64,000 bases of DNA from Isochrysis galbana (Eukaryota > Haptophyta > Isochrysidales > Isochrysidaceae). The DNA is taken from the NCBI GenBank assembly GCA_018136815.1, contig CM030932.1, positions 8,184,001 through 8,248,000 of the forward strand, read 5' to 3'. Of this stretch, positions 30,945 to 41,185 are shown piece by piece. A model generated the notes under the pieces. That model did no database searches. It worked only from the letters and a program-made list of their open reading frames with translations, and was not told where the DNA came from. The first letter of the stretch is position 1. Every line of letters begins with the position of its first letter. The position numbers and the translations under genes were made by a program.

Positions 30945-31858
30945 CAGCGCACACGCCTTGTCACGCTAGCGTGATGGCATTCGCTCTATTCTCTCGCGTC
31001 GCAGTCCCCTTCCCTCCGCTGTCCTCATTGTATCACTCTCCGAGAGGCACCAAAGTTCCACGTTCTCACCATATACGTCCTGCGTCGCTGCCTCTCGTAT
31101 TTGCCATAGTGATTGAAAGTGGCCGCCTACTCTGCCTCAATTTCCACCGTGTGCAAGATCTCTTCCTACAAGAGTGCCAACATCCCGTGCGGCTTTCTCT
31201 CACTACATTTGCCCACGGATGGCAGAGGACTTCGGAGGTAAATAGGCAGGGGGGGAAAGGTGCATGGACCTCAGGGGTGTGGTAGAAGTGCGGGAGAGGG
31301 AGGGGGGCCACATGAACAGGTGAGACGTCGGAGGCGGGGTTAATGAGCTGTGCCTGCTGGCAACAAATAGGACCAGGTTTCCTCAACGCGTTTCTACGGC
31401 TCCCGGTGGGACTAGCCGCACCACTCGGACATAGAAAGCGTGGGGATGCTTAGCTGATGAGGCGCGCGCAAGGGTGTGGGGCGAGAAGGCGGTGGGGCGA
31501 GAATGTGTGCCTGTTGAGTCACGATACTTCGCTTTCGGCAGCACTGGAGGTAGATGGGGAGAGGGAAGCGGTGCGGCTTGGCAGACGGCGCAGCGTTACT
31601 TGGGACCCCTGGGTGCTAGCGCGCCCTCTATTCACTCATCTTTCAGTCCTCTCTACGTTCCCTTTTCTGGCTGTGGCTGCGCTTGCAAAAAGGACAACGA
31701 CACGCGTTCTTCTCCAGCCTTAAGGGCACTGGTAATGACTGCCCATCGGATCAGCCGCATGCAGTCTGAACATCACACTGTTGTGCTCCAGGATGGACAG
31801 CGCTTGCTTGGAGCAACTGATCCCACTGTTATCCTTAGTTTCCGCACACTCATGTTTT
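30945..31858. other. Intergenic, nothing recognised
   Basis: No supportable gene before the gap. Short biased frames only. Confidence 0.4.
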
Positions 31859-31958
31859 NNNNNNNNNNNNNNNNNNNNNNNNNNNNNNNNNNNNNNNNNN
31901 NNNNNNNNNNNNNNNNNNNNNNNNNNNNNNNNNNNNNNNNNNNNNNNNNNNNNNNNNN
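31859..31958. other. Assembly gap, 100 N
   Basis: Exactly 100 N. It removes the 5' part of the gene that ends at 33032. Confidence 0.98.
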
Positions 31959-33032
31959 GAGGAGGATGTGGATGAATGGCGACGGAAGGAGGAAGCTCGA
32001 GAGAAATGGATGAAGCCCATTCGCGCTGAGGCCATTGCTCAAGTCATAGCCGCCTCGTCCGAATCGGATTGCCAGTCTTCGCGTGCGACGTCTAGCTCGC
32101 CTCGTGCAACACTTGTTGCACATGGAGCTCCAGTGCCTCCGACGGTGCAAGCCTCCGTTGACGATCAGAGGGAGATCTCGGAAGGCTCCGATGATGAAGA
32201 TATACTTATTCGCGGAAAGAAAGCGAAGCGACCCTCAAAGATGCAACAGCCAAACAAGCGTCAACGCAATTCATCCTCGGCCCCGCGCCCTAGCGAGGAC
32301 AGCTCGAGCCCAATCGAGCCTGCGTCGCGTCTTGATGAACGCAGCCGCTACTCGCGAGGGCGTGCAAGACAAGGCTCATTAACGGCCGCCGCACCCCCTC
32401 TTGCCGAGGCGAAGTCCGCCTCCAAACAGATGTCGGGCACGAAGCGCATCTCTGCCACTGGTAAATGTATAGAGCCGAGCGCTTCCTCGCGTGGCACAAC
32501 AAAGTCACGGGAAAAAAGGACTTCTTCAGATGCGTCGCCACCCCAAGAATCTGAGCAAGGTGCACGGCCGAGAATCAAACCATTTAAGGTCGGCGGCCAC
32601 AACAAAGGGCTACTTTTCGTTCCTCTTGTAGAATCAGAGGTCCCAATAGCCGCGAAAGCTCCACCAATGGCACCACCGCTAGACGTTCTCTCCCCCCATC
32701 GGCTGAATCCGAATGCTCGGGTCGATCCAGCCCACAGGGCGGCCACAGGATCACCAATCGGGTCCGTCGTCCCATCGCAAAAGCGCAAGCTCTTTAATCC
32801 GAAAAAGGGCCGCAAGAACTCAGGGCTTTGCAACTTTAATACATCGGGAACAGAGGATGGAATGCAGCCTAGAGTGGATGAGGCTGTTGAAGCAGCTCGT
32901 CAAGCCCGGCGTGATCGCCGGGCCGCTCTGGGCTTAACGAGAGTTTCGGCTGAGGGACCAATGGCGCCACCTCTTGCACGTGAGTCGGGGGCTCTAGAGC
33001 CCATCCCGCTGCGCGGACCTCTTGTTGCCTAA
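31959..33032 (+). CDS. Low-complexity, probably nuclear protein, 5' part missing
   Basis: The frame is open from the gap edge (E-E-D-V-D-E-W-R-R-K-E-E-A) to a stop at 33032, about 357 residues. It begins with a charged helix, then is rich in Ser, Pro, Arg and Lys with several basic clusters (RGKKAKRPSK, QKRKLFNPKKGRKN) that look like nuclear localisation signals and an acidic SEGSDDEDILI patch. A helical RVDEAVEAARQARRDRRAALG segment lies near the end. No domain recognised. The even coding bias and absence of stops support a real exon; its product is unknown. Confidence 0.5.
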   Translation, partial: EEDVDEWRRKEEAREKWMKPIRAEAIAQVIAASSESDCQSSRATSSSPRATLVAHGAPVPPTVQASVDDQREISEGSDDEDILIRGKKAKRPSKMQQPNKRQRNSSSAPRPSEDSSSPIEPASRLDERSRYSRGRARQGSLTAAAPPLAEAKSASKQMSGTKRISATGKCIEPSASSRGTTKSREKRTSSDASPPQESEQGARPRIKPFKVGGHNKGLLFVPLVESEVPIAAKAPPMAPPLDVLSPHRLNPNARVDPAHRAATGSPIGSVVPSQKRKLFNPKKGRKNSGLCNFNTSGTEDGMQPRVDEAVEAARQARRDRRAALGLTRVSAEGPMAPPLARESGALEPIPLRGPLVA

Positions 33033-33829
33033 GATGCGTCGCTTCATAAGTCCTGGCTTCCGTATGCATGGACCTCACTCTCTTCTTGCGTGCATACTCC
33101 ATGGTCTCGTCCGGCTCGAGGGCACCCAAAATTACGCTATGTGCAATCAGAGCAACGTGAGTGAATCCATTGTTGGTATGGGTAGGCTGAATTTCCATCG
33201 GCGACAGGCATAGGTGAGATTGTGTTATGTTGGCCAACATGATCGACGAGAATGGGGAAGGTCAAACAGTCCCGGCGGCCGTTGTGTCTCACATCGATGC
33301 AATGTCGTGCGCCGGTTGCAAGCATTGCCCGCGACGTCGCTTGTTCCTCACTTCTTCACATTTACTTTCCTTCTCATGCGCCGTCCCGACAACAAAGACA
33401 GCACGCGGATTGGAATCACGGATGATTTTGTTTTGGAGCAAACGCCTCTACACATCTATGTAGTTCTTCCTTGGAATAGGCAACTATTGTGCTCCAATGA
33501 CGCTTTTTTTAGGGCGCTGCCGAGACTTCCACTCGTAGCAGCACCGCTTGCATAGCATGGTCCAGACCCTCACTACCAACGCGCGCGTGTATGTATCCCT
33601 GAATTTTCGATACTCAATATTTGTATTTGATTTGTGATTGTGATTCGGCGCTTAGCACTTACTGAGCACCGCACGCGATTAGCACTTAGTACTTGGTATC
33701 ATAGGCAAAATAATCCTTATCGGCCACAGGGCTCGCGCGTTTCCACGCGCAAGCGCCGGGCCCCCCGGAAAACAACCCAAAGGCGGCTTTTGTGCCCTAG
33801 GAGCCGACTGCCGCTACCTTCACAAGTAC
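33033..33829. other. Intergenic, nothing recognised
   Basis: 3' flank of the preceding gene, then the probable 5' region of the LINE that begins near 33700. No other gene seen. Confidence 0.4.
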
Positions 33830-35956
33830 GTGCAAACCGCTCCCCCTTTGCACCGAAGGAACCTACTAATCATATATGCGCTAACATTCAACCCCACACT
33901 GGGATACCCAGGTGAAGGACCAGTCGTAATCGCTTCCTACAACATCAACGGCGCCGCTCACGGCGCCCTGGGATCGGTGCTCGCCCAAGCGAGAAAAGCG
34001 AGAGTAGATATCTTACTACTCGAGCTCCACGCCTACGCCGACGGCAGGCACCACCGAACCTGCATGACCGCTAAGGCTCTAGGATGGCAAATGGTGCACG
34101 CGCCGGCCAGTACCTCAGACCCGGCGAGTGGGGTAGGCATCGCAATACGTGACTCCTCCCCAAGAGTGAAATTGTTACCGGACACAGCGGAAACGCTAAT
34201 CGAAGGCAGATGCCTGCGAGCTAGATGCGTAGTAGACTCTAAAGAATTGGAATTAATATCTATATACCTAAGCGCCATACCAAACCTACGAGCCACACAA
34301 ATAGAAGCGCTGAGAACGAGCCCAGTGGGGAAGGAATACGATACCCTTATGGGGGGCGACTTCAATTGCGTAGAAAACGTAGAGATAGATACGAGAAAAA
34401 GAGAAGACCACGAGGGATACGGTAATGCCCATGGCCCCAAGCTAAGATCCACTATGAACGAGCTAGGGATGATAGATGCGTACAACTTAGTGAACGGTAG
34501 CATCAAAGGGGGCTACACAAGGCTCTCGGGGACCATCCACACAAGGATAGACAGAATATACACGCCGATCGCGTGCTCTAATATTAATTGGCAAACGATA
34601 GGCCCACACCCGGCGCTCTTCACAGGGAAGGGCGCCTCGGACCACCTACCGGTCGTAGGCACCTTTGAAATGGTCGGATACAAATCCGGCCGCACGTACG
34701 ACGTGCGTATAGACAATGAGCTATTCGCTTCGGAAGATGTACGGAGAGTGGTAGCACATCTATGGAAGAACCACATGAATCCGGAAATACCGGACGAAAA
34801 CGTGGATGACGCCTGGGGCAATGCCAAAAGGGCAGTAGCTACATACCTCCTATGGGCAACGCGACAAGGTAAAGAACACCAGGAGATAGCCAAGGCAATC
34901 GACGAGCTCGCTTTGCTAGGGATAGAGCTAATTGACAACGAGCCCAACGCCAGGAAGTTGGATAGGATGAGGGAGCTCAACGACAAAATAGACACAATCC
35001 GGAGAACGTCCAGGCCGACGTCAAAGGAAAGTTTCAACGCCCTCAAACACGAAGAGAGAATGACGAAGGAATTCTTTCAAAAGTTCCAATCCCGAACTTC
35101 CAACAGCGCGATCCCGGAACTATACATCACAAACGACTGGAACGCCCCAGACAGCAATGCGAGGCGCACGACCACGGACGACGCAGAGATACGCAAGGAA
35201 CTCAGGAAATACTACGGGTGGCTATACCAAGAACGCAGAAGTGTAAGAGACCGGGAGCTAGAAGCGACGTTAGAGGAATGCCCAATGAACGCACGCGACA
35301 GCATCGCGATCGAAGGGAAGATCGAAATGGAGGAACTCCTAGAAGCCATAGCGCAGATAGGCAACGGAAAGAGCGCGGGGCCAGACGCACTGCCGGCGGA
35401 ATTCTACAAAAGCTTCACTGAGCTAGTAAAGCAGGACTTCTTAAGAGTCATTAACCTAGCGCTAGACCAGGGATACTTAAACATATCTATGAGAGAAGGA
35501 GACATCATACTCCTGTACAAGAAAGGAGACACACGCGACCCTAGGAATTACAGACCCATCACGCTATTACAAAGCGACTACAAGATTCTAGCCAAAATAC
35601 TTACGAATAGACTAAAGAAAGTGATCGGGAATATCATCTCGAAAGATCAACTTGGCTTCGTTCCCAAACGCCTTATAGGTGAAGCCACTCATCTGTTACA
35701 ACTAACCCACGCCTACCTGGACGAAACGGGGGAGCCGGGGCTCCTCCTAGCGCTAGACTGGGAAAAGGCCTTTGACAGAGTCAACTGGGAATTCTACCAC
35801 CTCGTACTTGAGAAAATGAAATTCGGGGGAGACTTCCGCAAATACGCGAAATCTCTCACGAACTCTGAGGCGAAACCTATTCGATACATCAAAGTTAATG
35901 GGGGCAGAAGCTTCCCGTTCAACGTAGCAAGCGGAGTCCCTCAGGGATGCCCGCTG
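33830..35956 (+). mobile_element. LINE ORF2: AP endonuclease plus reverse transcriptase, 3'-truncated
   Basis: The 5' two-thirds of an L1-like non-LTR retrotransposon ORF2. The endonuclease (residues about 20-280) shows ASYNINGAAHG, ILLLELHA with the metal-binding Glu, LMGGDFNCV, RIDRIYTP and the terminal SDHLPVVG. The reverse transcriptase (from about 500) shows ITLLQSDYKILAKILTNRLK, KDQLGFVPKR, LLALDWEKAFDRVNWEF with an active-site Asp, and SGVPQGCPL. It stops there: the YxDD motif, thumb and zinc finger are missing because a second LINE begins at about 35957. The endonuclease nicks target DNA and the RT copies the element RNA at the nick. The frame has no stop over about 700 codons, so the copy is fairly young despite truncation. 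Confidence 0.85.
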
Positions 35957-36961
35957 GTGAGAAGAACAAACTATTGTTATAGTTTGAGCGATGGAGCGCG
36001 CGCCGACCGCTCCTGATCACCAGCCCCCCGCCGTCACGACGCCCCACAGGGGCCGCCCCAAGCCGCCGGAGCCAAAGCGCTCACAGGCCGCCCCCCTGAC
36101 AGACAGCGACGTCGACATGATCCTTCCTCCCTCGCCTCCCCACCAGGCGCAAAAAAGCAGTGAACAGGGAGAACCCTGTTCCCTGCAGACCAGCAGAGCC
36201 AGCCCTTGGCTCTGCCGCCTGCCTCCACTGGATTGCCAGCCCAACAAGGACTCCCCATGGTGGGTGGCAGCCTTGCTGCCACCCCCATGGTGGCAACTCC
36301 TACCACCAGTGCACCCCTCGTGGGCGGGCACTTCACACAACAATCAATCTTGGGGGCCTTTTCGGCCTCCCAACTCTTCAAAAAGTAGCACCCAGAAATC
36401 GTACGCTGAGGCGGCTGGACCCAAGGCACAGACGCCAACACAGACACAGCAAGCCCCACTTCAACCCACTCAACAACCCCCGCTGCCCTCGCGCAAGCGA
36501 GCAGACCCGCAGTCGGACCCAAAGCCGACTCCAAACATAACCACACAATTCGCCTCCCCCCCTCATGATCTCATGATCAAGATGAGGAGGAAGAGCCGGA
36601 GGACACTCCTTTTTACATTCAGCTAGCGCAGCTAGCGGAGGACAAGAAGGACATCAAGAGTGAGGACATAGCAACATTCATGAAGTTTCTTCTCTCCAAG
36701 CTAGAGGGCTTGGACGCCACCCCAGATGGGATGGACAAAGGCCGCAAGGGCCCTTGGATCTTTTACGTCGATGACGACGCGCACGAACTATTCAAAGCAG
36801 CATACGGCGACAAAATCCAAGCTACCCTATCGGGCATCTCACACGAATTTGCGATCACCTATGGGGCGCTAGCCGACTCAGCCCCCCGCAAGTCGAGCGC
36901 GATCCGGTCCTCTCTAAATAAAGGAGGTAGCCACGTACATCATAGTCTTTCGTATCTTTGA
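35957..36961 (+). mobile_element. Second LINE, ORF1 region, inserted in the first
   Basis: Starts with hairpin AAACTATTGTTATAGTTT (35968-35985) just before ATG 35991 (M-E-R-A-P-T-A-P). The first 190 residues are Pro/Gln-rich. A frame change near 36590, next to a CATGATCTCATGATC duplication, separates them from a second part to 36961 with IQLAQLAEDKKDIKSEDIAT and FMKFLLSKLEGLD, a helical ORF1-like block. Its start matches the LINE starts at 9412 and 62698. No ORF2 follows, so this copy is truncated too. Confidence 0.65.
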
Positions 36962-37501
36962 CGTACATGTGTTGCGCATATTTTTATTTTTTGCATGTTT
37001 GGGTGATGAACATCGAACATTACATTCTCTGTATATTTTCTCTGCATATTTGACATTTGGGTAACAAAAAACTCCATATTTCATATTTCTATACCTGGGC
37101 CTAAATACTAAATACTAAATATCGTCTTGGTCTTGGTTGCCCCGCCAATTCCAATTCGGCGATCGGCGACTATGCAGCACTAACACTAGTTTTTTGTTTT
37201 CTGTAGTGGTAGTGGTAGCCGGTAGTGATAGTGGGCTTTCCTTTCTTCTTGTTGTTGTGCTCGAGGCTCGAAGCATCACGGATCGCGGATCGCACGAGCA
37301 AGAGCAAGAGGCAAAAGGGCCAACTCCGAGACTATTCTCGCAATTGCAATTGCAATTGGCAATTGATTGCACTTGCATTTGCCGTGATGCAGCCGCAGAA
37401 ACCCTATGAGTGGCGCCCAAAAATTATTCGACCGACTTATTGCTGAGAGCTGCGAGGGGACACCGAGGGGGGAGAACGGGTTCGGAAGTCCGGAACTGTG
37501 A
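36962..37501. other. Intergenic, AT-rich then repeats
   Basis: 36965-37125 is AT-rich and could be the LINE 3' region. 37130-37440 contains CAATTGCAATTG-type repeats. No gene recognised. Confidence 0.4.
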
Positions 37502-38104
37502 ATGGAGGCTACTGTGAAGCCTCACAGAAGTTCCCGCGAACTCGGTAGTGAGGCGCTGTTGAAGGTAGGGAAGCGAGGAGGAAGGCTCCACGAAAGCTCT
37601 CGGAGAGCGCCTCTTCCGTTGCCCGTCGCGGTCACGCGAAAGCGGAATCTTCCCTCTCCTTGCGACCGTCGGACGGAGAGCGAGATGCATGAGAGTGCAG
37701 TGGAGGACAAGGCGCGCAGGGTGGCGTCGAGCGGCGATGGGGCCATCTCGATTGAGAAGCGGTACGGCTACTGCTGGGATCAGACGGAGCAGCTCGTGCG
37801 TGTGTATCTTCAGCCGGCGGAGAGCATGGAGAACGTGAACGTCGAGTTCCACCGGAATGGTTTTGACATCACAATTCACCATGATGGCAGACGATACGCA
37901 ATGCATGTGGACTCATTGTTTGGTGCGATTGAGCCTGAGAGATGTCGCGTCAACGCACGACAGGGGGGGTCGCACGTCGTGCTGCGGCTTGCAAAAGATG
38001 TAAGCTCATGTGGGGAATGGCCTGGGCTGCGGCATGCAGATGGCGGTTCCCAATGCGCCGATATTGCCAGAAGCGCTGTCTGCGCTCTGCGAGGCGCAAG
38101 CTGA
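37502..38104 (+). CDS. CS-domain protein, CacyBP/SIP-like
   Basis: 200-residue frame. Residues about 83-168 (YGYCWDQTEQLVRVYL...ENVNVEFHRNGFDITIHHDGRRYAMHVDSLFGAI...HVVLRLAKD) match the beta-sandwich CS domain. The pattern WDQ-x4-V-x-VYL, NV-x-VEF-x3-FD-x3-H and Y-x-M-x-VD-x-LF is closest to calcyclin-binding protein/SIP, a ubiquitin-ligase and chaperone adaptor. The N-terminal 80 residues are basic and low in complexity; methionines at 37685 or later are alternative starts. A good donor (GTAAGC at 38000) directly after LAKD suggests that the last 34 codons are intron and that a downstream exon with the SGS part exists; I could not find it. Confidence 0.65.
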   Translation: MEATVKPHRSSRELGSEALLKVGKRGGRLHESSRRAPLPLPVAVTRKRNLPSPCDRRTESEMHESAVEDKARRVASSGDGAISIEKRYGYCWDQTEQLVRVYLQPAESMENVNVEFHRNGFDITIHHDGRRYAMHVDSLFGAIEPERCRVNARQGGSHVVLRLAKDVSSCGEWPGLRHADGGSQCADIARSAVCALRGAS

Positions 38105-39276
38105 GTGATTGAAGAGTCGTAATTCACGTCGGCCCCAGCTGCAAGTGTAGAAAATTCCGATGGCGATGCGAACCATAGATACGCCTCGTCAACAAAATGA
38201 TAGGATTATATTGTGACCTGCCCACGTGATGGACGTGTGCGCCGTGGACGCGAACGCGACGTCGTGGGCAAGCTACATTACCCACGTTGAGATCATGGTG
38301 GGCAAAGCTACTGCGTGGGCGTACTGCATCTTGCGTGCCACCCGCGCAGAGTGACCGAGCCTTCAACCATTGTCTATGTGACGACTTCTGTGTACTGTCA
38401 TCTAGACTGTTTGCCACCCTTTTATGTGCTGTGCAACCGAAGTTGCTGCTTGAGTTCTACTGCATGTTGCCAAGCACTTTGACGGATTGGCCGGCGTCGG
38501 GCAATGATATGCTGCGCGAATTTTTGGAGCTGCCGGCGTTGCTGTTGCGAGCATCTACTGATAGCGATGGAACCTCAATGAGACCAAGAAAATAGCCCCT
38601 GCACGGCTTCGTACAATCCATGTGCCACCAATTTGTACTTTTGATATCAATCACTCAAGCGATGTGGGTGCAATGTGGATGCATACGACGCGCTCGCTGC
38701 TGTATAGTAGGCATCAAGTTCTGCAAAAGCTGTCAGATTTCAGATGCGATCGCTCAAGTTAGCTCAAGTTCGCTTGTATGCCTAGTAGTTTGTCACTCGT
38801 GTGCGTGTACTCTACATTGATATTGTAGTCGTCAGTATATGTACTAATGTAATGCATCGAGTATCAAGGGAGGAGAGGATTGAAAAAAAAACATCTGAAG
38901 ATTCAGGCTACTACCGCTAGCTATAAAGACCATGCACTCACGGTACCGACTCACGCCATCGCCTATACCCCAGAACACTCACACTCACTCCCTTTACACT
39001 ACCCCTCGTTGCCAAAATTCTGACATTGGTAAAGTCTGGCGTTCCGCTCTCTTCCCCGCCCCTCCGGGACTCTCAGCCCCCCTCCCCCTGGCGAGGGGGA
39101 GATCGCCCCCTCCCGTCCCCTCCGCTCCGCTTCATCTCGACACCTTGTGCAAACCCCGCGATATTGGATGAATCGTAAATCTGCTGTTTAAGTGAATGCC
39201 GCGAGCTTGTCGCCCGAACGCGATTCCAGCGGAGAGCCCTCGTGTATACTATATTGATATTGAGTTATATCGTATA
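38105..39276. other. Intergenic, mostly featureless
   Basis: Possible missing 3' exon of the CS-domain gene. A family B fragment (AACATCTGAAGATTC) sits at 38884-38935. Nothing else recognised. Confidence 0.4.
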
Positions 39277-39600
39277 TGTTACCCCCCAGGAGCTCCCGGG
39301 GGCCCCCAGGAGCTATCGGGGGGAAATTTTCTCCCGATCGCCAACAGCCCCACCGAGAGCTATCGGGGGACCGAGAAAATCCCCCGAGAGCTGTTGGGAG
39401 ATTTTACGTCCCCCGGGGAGCTATCGCGTTTTAAGGTCGGCCCCCAATAGCTATCGGGGGCGAAAGGCGGCCCCCGATAGCTATTGGGGGGAAAAGGACG
39501 GGCGCCGATAGCTATTGGGGGAAAACGACGGGCGCCGATAGCTATCGGGGGGCTGTCCTCGAGCCCCCAGGCGCTATTCCCCCCCGTAAGCTGTCAAGGG
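39277..39600 (+). mobile_element. Palindrome-rich element end, copy in 39 kb region
   Basis: Begins TGTTACCCCCCAGGAGC and continues with GATAGCTATCGGGGG-type palindromes, some degraded to CAATAGCTATTGGGGG. The order matches the reverse complement of 53907-54212, including CTCGAGCCCCCAGGCGCTA near the inner edge. This is one end of the same element family as 52041-54212. The other end is not identified. Confidence 0.75.
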
Positions 39601-39864
39601 TGCCTGTCCCGTTTCGCTGGCAGTCACCTCGTACTCTGTCTCTGTTCATACCTCAATCTTACGGTGCTGTTACGATGAATCTTATGGTCGTTCTTGTGGC
39701 GGTGCCTTGAAGGCTTTGCCTTGCGACTTTTCGACACTACAACGAGACTCTCGTCGGTGAGAGTATCGAGGTAAGGGTGTTTATGGAAGAAAACGCTGGC
39801 AGCAACTCACCCAGGAAATCCTTTCTTCTTCTTCATATCGCACTCTCTCTCGCTCCCGCACCGC

Positions 39865-40272
39865 ATGTCACAGATGACGCCCTCACCCCTTCTCAATGCC
39901 CCTTCCGCTGCTGCAGGTGTGACACCGCAGCAGTGGGAGGAGGCAAAGAGACTCTTTTATCAGCTGGTGGCTGACTTCAAGAGCCGCGCCATGGATGCCG
40001 CAAAACGTGCTGAGATCGTCCACCTTCTCAAGAACTGGGACGTGCTCGATGCCAAGCAGCGGCGTCTCTACGGGGGGAGCAACCACAACTATTGGAAGAG
40101 CAAGTACGAGCTCGCGCCCACGCTGCCCAACAAGCCAGCAACTCTCCTCTCTAAGGCCACTGGCAAGCGCGTCGTGGTGTACGAGGAAGCCTTCGACGCA
40201 GTGAAGGTGGTCCACGATAGTGAGTGCGCCCGCCTCCCCCCACCCGCCTCGGATTTCCTTTCCCCCCGATAG
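39865..40272 (+). CDS. Short protein fragment resembling KRBA2-like sequences
   Basis: The frame includes VTPQQWEEAKRLFYQLVADFKS, LLKNWDVLDAKQRRLYGG and YWKSKYELAP...GKRVVVYEEAFDAVKVVHD. The YEEAFDAVKVVH block recalls the segment just before the integrase zinc finger in KRBA2-like proteins; this is a weak, memory-based resemblance. A GTGAGT donor at about 40220 would end the exon after VVHD. The sequence behind it enters a palindrome copy (40247-40302). It may be a host gene or a broken element piece. Confidence 0.35.
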   Translation: MSQMTPSPLLNAPSAAAGVTPQQWEEAKRLFYQLVADFKSRAMDAAKRAEIVHLLKNWDVLDAKQRRLYGGSNHNYWKSKYELAPTLPNKPATLLSKATGKRVVVYEEAFDAVKVVHDSECARLPPPASDFLSPR

Positions 40273-40302
40273 CTACTGGGGGATCCGCTTACGGCACAAG
40301 CG
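40247..40302 (+). repeat. Palindrome-element internal fragment
   Basis: GGATTTCC...CCCCCGATAGCTACTGGGGG followed by ATCCGCTTACGGCAC matches the internal edge of the 60.6-60.7 kb and 52.2 kb element ends. It sits between two coding-like pieces. Confidence 0.7.
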
Positions 40303-40554
40303 CCGTGAAGAAGTCGACCTGAAGGCGATCGGGTGGACGCACCCGGTGCGCTCGCTCCACGTCGAGTGCAGTGCGGACTCGGTGGAAACACCAACACAGC
40401 TGGCCCTCCGCTTCATCTTCGACAAAGTAATGCTGACCGCCTTGTTGGTCACGCTTGGGGTCGTCGCCGCGCTCGTGGCGGTGGTCGTCTTTGTCATCAG
40501 GACCGTGACCAAGCGATTATCCACAGCGAATGCAAACTCTGTGAGAATATTTTA
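40303..40554 (+). CDS. Possible exon with a C-terminal membrane segment
   Basis: Open to a stop at 40554: RREEVDLKAIGWTHPVRSLHVEC, then SVETPTQLALRFIFDK, then a strong hydrophobic run LTALLVTLGVVAALVAVVVF and a short basic tail. The middle part (40373-40429) is repeated at 46661-46718. It may be joined by splicing to the 39865 frame. No family recognised; low certainty that it is a gene. Confidence 0.3.
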
Positions 40555-40648
40555 AAGGGGCGCGGTCACTTGCACACCAGCCACTCAATATTATGGCTGC
40601 TACTAATTCAAACATGGGTAGCCTCTCCACCCTCGCACTCACTCATAC
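40541..40648 (+). repeat. Repeat family D, copy 1
   Basis: GTGAGAATATTTTAAAGGGGCGCGG through CCTCGCACTCACTCATAC recurs inverted at 46403-46528, where it carries an extra insertion of about 18 bp. Confidence 0.8.
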
Positions 40649-41010
40649 TCTCCGCTTTCCTGAGAGAGCGGCTCTATACCGAGTCCTTGTGGTGGTATCG
40701 GGGGTCATCGACAAATCTTGTATTTGTTCTTTGAGTCGTGTGATTTTCTCGTTCGCTAGACGGATATTTTCTAGATACAGCATTTTTTTGTGTTCTAATT
40801 GACCAACTTCCGTATTTTTTTAATACTATTTGTAAATATATTAGAAGTCAATTTTATAACATTTAGTATATTAATCATGCGATCGCATAACTCTATACAC
40901 TCTTCGCTATTTTTTATAATCACATAATGATTATGGATTTGTTTCGAGAGTTGTTCCACCAAGTCCGTCATTTGTTTGTTGTATTCACGGCCACATTTTT
41001 TTTAGAGGGC
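40649..41010. other. Intergenic, AT-rich
   Basis: No gene seen; 40790-40990 is AT-rich with short T runs. Confidence 0.4.
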
Positions 41011-41020
41011 CGCTCCTCTC

Positions 41021-41185
41021 CCTCCTTCCTTGGCATCGGCCCCAAATCTTAAAAGGTGGGGCTAGGGGGTTGTTGGGTTCTCCGACGGCCCCTCCCTCCT
41101 TCCTTGGCATCGGCCCCAAATCTTAAAAGGTGGGGCTATGGGGGTTGTTGGGTTCTCCGACGGCCCCTCCCTACTTCCTTGGCAT
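41021..41185. repeat. Tandem repeat, about 74-bp unit
   Basis: The unit beginning CCTCCTTCCTTGGCATCGG and containing CCCAAATCTTAAAAGGTGGG is present twice in full and once in part. Confidence 0.9.

Noticed and set aside
39290-39580. Palindrome array as a CRISPR
   Set aside because: Repeats are self-complementary, unequal in spacing and lack unique spacers; they belong to an element end that recurs elsewhere.
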